Shown: in pieces, positions 38,701 through 47,300 of the stretch
Layout: every line of letters begins with the position of its first letter
Position numbering within the stretch: position 1 is the stretch's first letter
Assembly: GCA_025370845.1 (NCBI GenBank)
Contig: JAMXFF010000031.1
Coordinates: 33,065-97,064 of the forward strand
Direction of reading: 5' to 3'
DNA length: 64,000 bases
Source: Laspinema palackyanum D2a
Lineage (GTDB): Bacteria > Cyanobacteriota > Cyanobacteriia > Cyanobacteriales > Laspinemataceae
The notes under the pieces: model-generated
Told to the model about the DNA's origin: nothing
Databases searched by the model: none
Seen by the model: the letters and a program-made list of their open reading frames with translations, nothing else
Position numbers and translations under genes: made by a program

Positions 38701-39047
38701 GATTGCAAGAGGCTAAAAAGCGATTTGACTCTCGGATTAAGGAAGTGGAACGGGCGATGAAAGAGACCACGTTGCAAAAACTGGAAAAAGAACGAGATGA
38801 GTTGCTGGCACAAATGGCCAGCAATCCCTATTTATTTCCAGAGTTGCAACGTGAACAAACCGAAAAGCTGCAAAATTTAGAAGATGAGTTAAAACGACGA
38901 CGCCATCAGTATCAAGGACTATTAGAGTTTTTGAAAAAAGAGCAAGAGCGCACCCTCAAACATCTGATCCCCAAACGCCATACCCTGCGCGGAATGGTTC
39001 AAGTTTTTCCCGTAACTGTTGAAATTCGCTTGCCGGAGGTTTCTTAA
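35778..39047 (+). CDS. drmD: SNF2-family helicase, DrmD-like (DISARM-type defence)
   Basis: This 1089-residue ATP-dependent SF2 translocase has motif I DDVGLGKT at 155-162, motif II DEAH at 270-273, motif III TATPHNG, and motif VI QRNGRLDRHGQ. The C-terminal third is coiled coil (KKRFDSRIKEVERAMKETT). In class 1 DISARM systems a SNF2 protein of this kind (DrmD) is encoded next to an adenine methyltransferase and helicases; the same partners are found here. Its stop overlaps the start of the methyltransferase gene (TAATG), so the two are translationally coupled. The helicase call is certain; the gene name is by context. Confidence 0.85.
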   Translation: MIANPKTFPASDQQIPRVGMLATVRNRRALVVSVEPFDGPIAGRLHLVGLEYTDMDGNREDKVIWEREINASLLEPTALPRVDAEPPMQGNEFDALQRAARWTALSPFLNSDRREPLEPLPFSAPFFGAVQVEDFQLVPLYKALRMPRISLLLADDVGLGKTVEAGLILTELLLRRRIRRVLILCPAALRKQWQQEMKAKFSLSFDTIDRAETHAIQKRLGLDANPWRTYPRIITSYHYLRQPDVLEQFRTTLRQPEGSANLPWDLLIVDEAHNLMPANFGDDSDLSKMLRFISPWFEHKLFLTATPHNGHTRCFSGLLEQLDPVRFMQTGEMDAAQQQRLEEVVIRRLKSEINEQDENRGGMPRFCQRIPEPVPLFFGKAERRLGRAFSEFRTAVKAAIAASKKTDRLAGSFAVEVLNKRLLSCPYSFAQSWVRFQEGIAGDDDAEVSQVQAAKRAIAEDIDDDLETEGRIQYAAKTTGAWLKPLVPHLTAEIAALDSALQGLGLVEGGQLADPVEDERFSRLLTVVKQYLRNGKEWIPEERLVVFTEYKTTLDYLERRLKAEFKREPEAIRVLYGGMGDREREEIKQAFNDPADPVRILVATDAASEGLNLQETAHLILHYDIPWNPARLDQRNGRLDRHGQSRDVIVFHFTSDDDADLKFLAHVVQKVNTIREELGSMGEVFDAAFQRRFIDFEDSDRVVRGLDEAVEKQRGRATILRSPQEDTGTDCAIALQEFEQELDLTPETLKSTLEIAMGLGVGFPRFEGPDSEGKLRLRVPIPPKWEPLVDDYLRLETNGDRGALPAIVFDPSHFIQYRNKRPVFRAAKDTTLLHLGHPLFYHALALFARARFPGGADNLPVSRWTVRYGEVPQNADALLLLTVEELAVNELRESFHHWVRTLRFPIIGEELGEQLPHVLPVVKDYADRLPDEAAIETAQELWEVIAFDLRDRVQQLTQQLTAQLHPILEAQKTARLQEAKKRFDSRIKEVERAMKETTLQKLEKERDELLAQMASNPYLFPELQREQTEKLQNLEDELKRRRHQYQGLLEFLKKEQERTLKHLIPKRHTLRGMVQVFPVTVEIRLPEVS

Positions 39048-42000
39048 TGATTGCAACCGTATCCCCAACCCCGACGGACGAAAATTATCAGTGGTGGTCT
39101 GCCTTAAAACATGGCGGGTTATTGGTTGCGCCCTCCAAATTACCGGAATTTTTTGACAGTCGTTTGTCTGCCTTACCCGGTTATGTAGAGGATAGATTAC
39201 GCCGGGATGTGACGCAGTGCGATCCCAGCGACCGCGACCGCTTCAATCGGTTATGCGATACCGTCTTGGAAGATGTCCTTTCCCTGCCCAAAACGCAGTG
39301 GATTAAAGCACTTGATAGCAGTTGGTCTCAACGCGCCATTACCGGAGAAGCGATAAAACCCAAGCGAGTTTGGGTTCATCATCAGGGGATGGTGTTACCC
39401 CTATTTGAGGCAGAAGCATCGCGGTTAGGAATTGGCAAAGGACGGCGAGAAGTCTCCCGAGTTTTGGAATGGCTGCGGAAAGCCGACCATAAAATTGCCC
39501 TGCTCACCAATGGCAGACAGTGGCGGTTAATTTATGCCGGAGTCGATTATGATGCCTGGTGCGAGTGGGATATTGACCTGTGGTTTGAGGAAGGGAAACC
39601 GGGATTGCAGGTCACAGCGCTGCGGTTATTATTGGGACGAGAGGCCCTGGAACCGCCACAACCGAATACGCCTTGTCCGTTAATCCAGGCAATCCAGGCG
39701 TCCCGGCAAGTGCAGGCGGAGTTATCGGGCGACTTGGGAGAACGGGTAAGAAAGGCGGTGGAGTTGTTAATTCGTGAAACTGGGGTGAAGATTGAGGATT
39801 CTCAAATCCCCAACCGCGAAATTTATATTGCCGCCAACCGGGTGATTATGCGCTGCGTGGTAATTTTGTTTGCGGAAGCCCGAAACCTCTTACCTCGGGA
39901 AAATCCTATCTATCATGAATCATACGGCATTCAAGGCTTGCGGGAACGACTGACACGCGAGGCGGGGGGACGCGCTGGGGAACGCTTACGCAATAGTTTC
40001 AGTGCTTGGCCACGATTGTTGTCCTTGTTTCGCCTGGTGTATAGCGGTTCGGCCCATCCAGAATTAATCGTACCGCGCTATGGCGGCAAATTATTCATTC
40101 CGGGAGATAGTTTCGCCTCGGATCCCATTGTTCGTGCTTTGGCAATCTTTGAAAATCCGGCCCACTCTCCCTCGGATGCGATGGTGTATCGGATGTTGGA
40201 ATTGCTGACGCGCAGTAAAGTCAAAGTCCGTCAGGGACGGCGCAGTACCTGGGTGGAAGCGCCCGTGGACTTTTCGGGACTGTCTTCGGAATATATTGGC
40301 ATCCTTTACGAGGGGTTGCTCGATTTTGAATTGCGCCAAGTTCCGGCGAATAATCCGATTCTTTTTCTAAATTTAGGCGATCGCCCAGCCCTACCCCTGC
40401 AACGGTTGGAGGAAATGGACGATAAGGCGCTCAAAGCGTTGGTGGAGAAGTTGAAAGAAAAGTCGAAACCCTCTACCAGCGAAGATGAGCAGGACATTGA
40501 GGAGGAAGCCGAAGTAGAAGAAACCGATGAATCTGAGGTAGAAGCGAATGACGATGACGAAGAAGCCGATCCGGATGTAGAGGTGGATGACCAACAGGGC
40601 GATCGCGCCCTAGAATTGCGTCAACGGGCTAAAACTTGGGCAGTTCGTGCAGTTCAAGTCGGTACCCTCGTCCCGAAACCGAGGAGCAAGAAAGCAGAGG
40701 CCCGGGCAGAGTATGAAAATGCCGTTGAGACAATGGCGAATCGCCTGATTATAGAGGTGTTGTTGCCGGGAGAATGGTTTTTAGTGCGCTGGGGAGGAAC
40801 GCGCAAAGGGTCAGGGACCTTCTACACCCGTCCCCAGTTGGCAGTTCCCACCGTTCGGCGTACCTTGTTACCCCTTGCCTACAATCCGCCGGTGGATGCA
40901 GCGGGGAAACCCGATGAGAAAGCACCGGCAGCACAATGGCATCCCAAAACCCCCCAGGAAATCCTCGATTTAAAAGTCTGCGACCCGGCCTGCGGTTCTG
41001 GTTCATTTTTAATTGCAGCATTGGGATTCTTAACCGATGCGCTTTACGAAAGTTTGTTCTATCACGGCTGGTTGGCCCAAGATCCGATAACCCAGAAACT
41101 GCGCGTGGCGATCGCTGCCGATGCTATTCCCCAGTGGTTTGCCGAATGCGTCAAAGATTTACCCTTGACCTTGGACCATCCAGGGGAGGAAACCTCATTT
41201 TCTCGCCACAAGTTAAAGCGGTATGTGGTGGAACGTTGTATTTATGGCGTGGATATTGACGCCTTGGCAGTCGAGTTGGCGCGGTTATCCCTGTGGGTGG
41301 AAACGATGGATAAAAGTTTGCCGTTTAGTTTCCTTGACCATAAAATAAAGTGCGGCAACTCTTTAGTGGGATGTTGGTTTGACCAATTCCAAGATTATCC
41401 GGTGATGGCGTGGGAACGGGACGCGGGGGATGTGAATCACGATAAATTCGTCCATCACTATCGGGAATATGTGGCAAAAAGTGGCAAGAAAAAAGGAGAA
41501 TTTCAGCAAAAAGGGGATAAATGGACGCAGGGGATTAAAGATACCCGCAATAGTTGCGTTAAAAATGAGTTAAAAACATTACTGGAAACCTTAGACCCCA
41601 GTAAATCCCGTTTAGAGTTTCCCGATTTCCCGTTTCAAAAATTACCCGAAGCGATTCACGATGAAGCAGTCGGGATATTTCAAGAGTGGCACAATCTGCC
41701 CATTGATTACGACTCGGAAGAGAAGAAAGAAAACGAATACGAACATAAATTTCGCCAAAATCAAGCCATTCAGCAGCTAAAACAAGCATTTGATAGTTGG
41801 TGTGCGGTGTGGTTTTGGCCGGGAGATGAGTTGGAGATTGCACCCACTCCAAAACACTTTTTTAACCCGACTCCGGAAATGGCGCAACGAGTGGCAGAAT
41901 TGGCGCAACAGTATCAGTTTTTCCATTGGGAGTTAGAATTTCCCGATGTGTTTGCCGGGTTCGATGATGGATTTATCGCCATTATTGGCAATCCTCCTTG

Positions 42001-44260
42001 GGAAATTCAGAAACCAAATTCGATGGAATTTTTCTCGAATATCGACCCGCTTTATCGCACCTATGGCAAGCAGGAAGCGTTAGAAAAACAAATAGAGTAT
42101 TTCCAGAATGATCTACAAAGCGAAAAAAGCTGGTTGTTGTATTGCGACAAAATGAAGGCGCTTTCTAATTGGACCAAAAATGTAGGATTTCCGTTTGGGG
42201 ACCCGGAAGAGAGTGGCGGTAAATTTAGTTTATCGCGATCAAGTAACGACTCTGATTTTTTGCATGAATTGTGGCGTCAGCGTCGCCAGCAGCATATCGG
42301 ATATGCAGATAAGCGTCACCCCTTCCGCTATCAAGGTTCGGCAGATATTAATACCTATAAGATGTTCTGCGAATTAGGACATATTTTGCTCAAAAATGGC
42401 GGACGCTTGAGTTTAATCGTTCCCTCTGGATTGTACAGCGACAAGGGAACAGGAGATTTACGCAATTTATTTTTAAATCGCTGTCAGTGGACGCACCTTT
42501 ATGCGTTTCAAAATGAGCGGTTTGTGTTTAGTGCAATTCACCATAGTTATAAGATGGTGATGTTTACGATCGTCAAGGGAGGAAGTACCGAGGCGATCGC
42601 CACTCGCTTCCGTTTGGGTCCCGGGGACTCTCCCACCGCGCAAGAATTGGAAACCGATATTTTAGGCGATCGCCACTATCTCTCAGTTGCTGCCAGCGAA
42701 ATTCGCAAATTCAGTCCCAACACTGGCGCATTGCTAGAAATTAGAAGCGATCGCGACTTGGCAATTTTAGAGAAAATGTACGATAACGGCGTCTTGTTGG
42801 GCGATGACAGTCCCGAAGGGTGGGGAATTCAGTACGCCAGAGAATTTGACATGACGAATGACTCCAAATTATTCCCACCCCGTCCCCAGTGGGAAGCAAA
42901 AGGATATCGCGCCGACGAGTACGGACATTGGTTAAAAGGCAACTGGCAACCTTATCACGGTTCCCCCTCCATTTTACAGCGGCCCGAAGGATTAATTTTA
43001 TCTGTGGATGGCACTAACGCGATTCACGTAAATGAGGTGGAGGACGTGGCGCTACCTTTGTATGAGGGACGAATGATCGGCCAGTTTGATTTTAGTGAAA
43101 AGGGTTGGGTTAGCGGAAAAGGTCGTACTGCTGTATGGCGTGATATTCCTTGGAATCAGAAAGTTATTGAACCTCAATATTTAATAGGAATTATCAATTT
43201 TAAAACCCATTCTAAATGCCCCTTTGTTACAAAAGCTGCTCATATGAGAATAGGTTCATCTACTAACACTAGGTCTAGTATATGTTCAGGTTTAAAAAAT
43301 GTTGCTACGGGTGACACTGCAACGATTTTTTGGACAAATAATTTACAAATCACTTTAGCTTTGAGTTGTATTCTAAATAGTTTTACTTTTGATTCTCTTA
43401 TGCGCTTTCGATTGGGCGGTTTACACCTTGATTATCACGTTTTCGAGCCAAATGCGCTACCGAATAAAGACAAATTAACAAAAAATAAAAATTTTTATAT
43501 GCTTATCCTTTCTGTAAATATGCCCAGTGTAAAATTTTCAGATACTTGGCATATTTTTACAGATAAAGAAATAACCGCAGCATGGAAAAAGCTATGGGCT
43601 TTGAGTAAATATGAACGCCTCCGCCTCCGCTGCATCCTTGATGCAGTAGTTGCTGAACTCTACGGATTAGACATCGAAGACTTCACCTGGATATTGCGAG
43701 ACTGCGATTATCCTACCGCCCAAGTCTGTAATAAGGCCTTTGCTCGCACCCTAGAACCCAAAGGATTTTGGCGCGTTGACAAAGACAAAGACCCGGAATT
43801 GCGTCACACCGTTTTATCCCAAATCGCCTTCCACGAACTCAAACGCCTCGGGTTAGAAACCTTCCTCAACCTCAACGACGGAGAAGGATGGATGCTACCT
43901 GAAACCGTGAGATTAGCCGACTATGGATTGGGACACGACACCCGCGCCGAAGAACCCCAACCCGTCGCCGCTAGGCTGGGCGAGAGATTCCTCCCCTGCC
44001 AATTAGAGGGAAGCGTGGAAGAATCCTGGCAAGAATGCGAGAGACACGCCGACAACCTGCGCCGTCTCCTCGGAGACACCCCCCAAACCTTTACTCAGGG
44101 GAGTAACACCGCTGATGAGACCCAGGACACCCCCCGCCAAACCGATAAACTCCCCAGCGACCCCGATTATGTCCCGCCAACCGATATGTTTGGCAACCCC
44201 CTAGATGTTGATTTATTTGGCAACATCATCGAACCGAAACCGAAACGAAACAGGCGATAA
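39047..44260 (+). CDS. drmMI: large N6-adenine DNA methyltransferase, DrmMI-like
   Basis: This 1737-residue class I DNA methyltransferase has SAM-binding motif I DPACGSGSF at 646-654 and catalytic NPPW at 982-985, the order of gamma-type adenine methyltransferases (Eco57I/PglX-like). An acidic low-complexity stretch lies at about 475-525. The N-terminal 470 residues are a restriction-subunit-like region, and the C-terminal part (about 1150-1600) would hold the target recognition domain. It presumably marks host DNA so that the neighbouring helicase/nuclease proteins ignore it. It is coupled to the SNF2 gene upstream; the helicase gene follows after 70 bp. The codon 1380-1500 region is AT-richer than its surroundings, consistent with recombination of the specificity region. 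Confidence 0.85.
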   Translation: MIATVSPTPTDENYQWWSALKHGGLLVAPSKLPEFFDSRLSALPGYVEDRLRRDVTQCDPSDRDRFNRLCDTVLEDVLSLPKTQWIKALDSSWSQRAITGEAIKPKRVWVHHQGMVLPLFEAEASRLGIGKGRREVSRVLEWLRKADHKIALLTNGRQWRLIYAGVDYDAWCEWDIDLWFEEGKPGLQVTALRLLLGREALEPPQPNTPCPLIQAIQASRQVQAELSGDLGERVRKAVELLIRETGVKIEDSQIPNREIYIAANRVIMRCVVILFAEARNLLPRENPIYHESYGIQGLRERLTREAGGRAGERLRNSFSAWPRLLSLFRLVYSGSAHPELIVPRYGGKLFIPGDSFASDPIVRALAIFENPAHSPSDAMVYRMLELLTRSKVKVRQGRRSTWVEAPVDFSGLSSEYIGILYEGLLDFELRQVPANNPILFLNLGDRPALPLQRLEEMDDKALKALVEKLKEKSKPSTSEDEQDIEEEAEVEETDESEVEANDDDEEADPDVEVDDQQGDRALELRQRAKTWAVRAVQVGTLVPKPRSKKAEARAEYENAVETMANRLIIEVLLPGEWFLVRWGGTRKGSGTFYTRPQLAVPTVRRTLLPLAYNPPVDAAGKPDEKAPAAQWHPKTPQEILDLKVCDPACGSGSFLIAALGFLTDALYESLFYHGWLAQDPITQKLRVAIAADAIPQWFAECVKDLPLTLDHPGEETSFSRHKLKRYVVERCIYGVDIDALAVELARLSLWVETMDKSLPFSFLDHKIKCGNSLVGCWFDQFQDYPVMAWERDAGDVNHDKFVHHYREYVAKSGKKKGEFQQKGDKWTQGIKDTRNSCVKNELKTLLETLDPSKSRLEFPDFPFQKLPEAIHDEAVGIFQEWHNLPIDYDSEEKKENEYEHKFRQNQAIQQLKQAFDSWCAVWFWPGDELEIAPTPKHFFNPTPEMAQRVAELAQQYQFFHWELEFPDVFAGFDDGFIAIIGNPPWEIQKPNSMEFFSNIDPLYRTYGKQEALEKQIEYFQNDLQSEKSWLLYCDKMKALSNWTKNVGFPFGDPEESGGKFSLSRSSNDSDFLHELWRQRRQQHIGYADKRHPFRYQGSADINTYKMFCELGHILLKNGGRLSLIVPSGLYSDKGTGDLRNLFLNRCQWTHLYAFQNERFVFSAIHHSYKMVMFTIVKGGSTEAIATRFRLGPGDSPTAQELETDILGDRHYLSVAASEIRKFSPNTGALLEIRSDRDLAILEKMYDNGVLLGDDSPEGWGIQYAREFDMTNDSKLFPPRPQWEAKGYRADEYGHWLKGNWQPYHGSPSILQRPEGLILSVDGTNAIHVNEVEDVALPLYEGRMIGQFDFSEKGWVSGKGRTAVWRDIPWNQKVIEPQYLIGIINFKTHSKCPFVTKAAHMRIGSSTNTRSSICSGLKNVATGDTATIFWTNNLQITLALSCILNSFTFDSLMRFRLGGLHLDYHVFEPNALPNKDKLTKNKNFYMLILSVNMPSVKFSDTWHIFTDKEITAAWKKLWALSKYERLRLRCILDAVVAELYGLDIEDFTWILRDCDYPTAQVCNKAFARTLEPKGFWRVDKDKDPELRHTVLSQIAFHELKRLGLETFLNLNDGEGWMLPETVRLADYGLGHDTRAEEPQPVAARLGERFLPCQLEGSVEESWQECERHADNLRRLLGDTPQTFTQGSNTADETQDTPRQTDKLPSDPDYVPPTDMFGNPLDVDLFGNIIEPKPKRNRR

Positions 44261-44330
44261 CCCGATTTCCTGTAAGGACAAAAAATTGTCCATCCCTACA
44301 CCATTCCTCCTAATATAAAACCCAAAACTA

Positions 44331-47300
44331 ATGCTCAACCCTATTCTGTACACCGAAAAAATTGTCAGCGACTTCCTCAAATACCAACTGACGGCCTACC
44401 CTTTTGCGGACTCCCACCTGTACGAACAGATGCGGCAACTGCTGAATCTGGAAAAAACGCGGCACACCCCTTTATTTAAAGGTCCTTATATCAGTCTCTC
44501 CCGCAGTTTCCGGGAAGGGGCAAAAATTTCCACCCTGGTGAGAGAAGGTCTGCTGCACCCCCATTTATCCCAAATTGCGGCCTATCCCACTCTCTATGGA
44601 CATCAAGAAACAGCAATTCGGACGATTGTGCAAGGAAATCCCACCCTCGTCTCGACGGGGACGGGTTCAGGCAAAACGGAATGTTTTCTTTATCCGATTA
44701 TTTCCCATTGTTTGGACTTACGCGATGACAATGCACCCCCGGGAATTGCGGCAGTGATTGTTTATCCGATGAATGCCTTGGCGGAGGACCAACTGGGACG
44801 ATTGCGAGAACTCCTCTGCGGCAGTGGGATTAGTTTTGGAATGTATGTGGGCAAAACCCCAGAAAAAACTGCGGGCGCTACGGGGAAACGGCTCAAACCG
44901 GGGGCCTCACCCCTGGACTACCAAAAAGCATTGGCGAAATCTCAACAGGAAAAACAATCCACGGCGATTTATCCCCCAGAGGAAAGAGTTTCCCGGGAAG
45001 AAATGCGGAAAAATCCGCCGCGTATTTTGTTGACCAATGTAAATCAACTGGAACTTCTGCTGACCCGGGGACGCGATGTGGAGTTGTTCAATCAGGCCAG
45101 ACTGGATTATCTGGTGTTTGATGAGGCGCATACCTTCTCAGGTGCTGCTGGTGCGGAAACCGCCTGTTTAATCCGCCGTCTGCGGTCATTTTGCGGCAAA
45201 AATGCCGATGAAACCACCTGCATTGCCACCTCGGCAACGATCGCCGATCGCGAACAAGGGGTAAATGCCGGAAAAGATTTCGCGGTTCGCTTTTTCGGGG
45301 TAGACGCGAGTCAGGTGGTGTTAGTTCAAGAAGAGTATCAGCAGGATGATTGGCACTCTCAACGCCACCTCCCGCCACCTCTCCCCGTCAATCCCGTAGT
45401 CCAACTGGGAAATGTCCTGGATGCGTTGGATGACTCTCCCAAGGGTGGAATTCCGATTCATGCAGTGTTCCAAGAAATGACGGGAGAAGCATTAGCGGCC
45501 AAAAATTGGCAGGAAAGTCTCTATACCAGTCTGGCGCGAAATGAACTGGTTTATCAACTGGCGCAAGCATTAAACACCCCGCGCCTACTTTCCGAACTGG
45601 TTGCCGATTTGCAACGCCGCAGCGATCGCCCGATATCCGAAGAGGAAATCTTAGCATGGTTGGCCTTGGGTGCGTCATCCCGGAAGGACCATCGTCCGTT
45701 ACTGCGTCCGGTGATTCACGGATTTATTCGCGGGGTGGGTGGCGCAGTGGTGACGTTTCCCTTCCAAAATGGTCGTCCGAAACTCTGGTTATCCGCAGAA
45801 GATGCCGCATCCGCTGAGGTTGGGGATGGATTATTCCGTCTGCCGGTGACGACTTGTACGACCTGTGGACAACATTATTTTACCCATCATGTTGGGGATT
45901 TTAAGTTTGTTGACAAACAACCGGAGGGGGGACAACTCACGGAACATCGGGTTATCTGGAAACCTTTGAGTGCTGAACTCGGAGGCGATCGCGTCATCCT
46001 CCTAGATAAACTGGTTACCGATGATGACGAAGACCTTAACAGCAGTTCATCTGCACCCAATTCCACCGTTCCCCTCTATTTTTGCCAACATTGTGGCACT
46101 TTGCATGATTTATTTTGCGATCGCTGTCGGGGTTGCGGTCAAGTTGGCGGACTCATTACACTGTTGGCCGTCCGTCAAAAAAGCAAATACCCCGGTAAAC
46201 TGAACAGTTGCGTCACCTGTCAGGCATTGGGACGCTATGGAGTCGGGGGATATCGGGAACCCACGCGATCGGTTCGCGGCGTCACCGTCTCCGATGTCCA
46301 TGTTTTGGCACAAAATGCCATCCAATATGCCGAACGCCGCCGCCTGTTAGTCTTTGCCGACAACCGTCAAGATGCGGCCTTTCAGTCGGGATGGATGCGC
46401 GATCGCGCCCGCCGGTTTCGCTTCCGCAGTTTGATGTACGATCGCATCCAATCCGGGGAGGTCTCCATCGGCGACCTTACCGCCTATCTGGATGATTTAT
46501 TAGATCAAGATGACGAACTCTCGCGCACGTTAATCCCCGAAGTTTGGCAAGTCGAACGCAAGGAGGCAGCAGGCCAAAAACACCGACAAGAACGGAAATA
46601 TTTTCTAAGAATTGCCGTTTTGAGGGAAGTTGCCACCGGGGTCAAACAGCGCATCGGGTTAGAACCCTGGGGACGGATGAAAATTAACTACCTCGGACTA
46701 AACCCAGATTTAGACTTAATTCAAACCTGGTCCCGGGTGATGCAAATTTCCCCCGAGGAGTTAGTCGAGGGAATTGCCTCTTTACTCGATGTTTCTCGAC
46801 GCGGCAATATCCTATTTGACCCCGAAGGTCGAATTTTCTCACGCTTCTGGCAAGAAGGCGATCGGGAAATTCAGCGCGGATATCTCCCCTTACTCCAAGG
46901 CGTTCCCAAGGGATTAAAATTGCAGCGAGAACCGGGAGATAAAGAAACCCGAGTCCAACAATGGTTAAGTGCCAAAGGCGACACCCTAGCGCGACAAGTT
47001 GCCAGAAATTGGGGACTCCCCAAAGAAACCATTCCCCAATTTTACGAACAACTCTGGGAACTGCTGAGTGAACAACTCAAAATTCTCGTTCCCGTTTCCT
47101 TACTCAGTTCCCGCAATCAACCCATCAGCGGATGTAGTGGCGTTTATCAAATCGATACGGATAAAATCCACCTGACGCCTCACCACGGAATCTATCGCTG
47201 TCAAGTCTGCCGACGCACTCATATTCGACCCACTCCCAAACTTACCTGTATGGCGTGGCGATGTTCCGGAACCCTGAAATATGAGGAGGAAAATCCGGAC

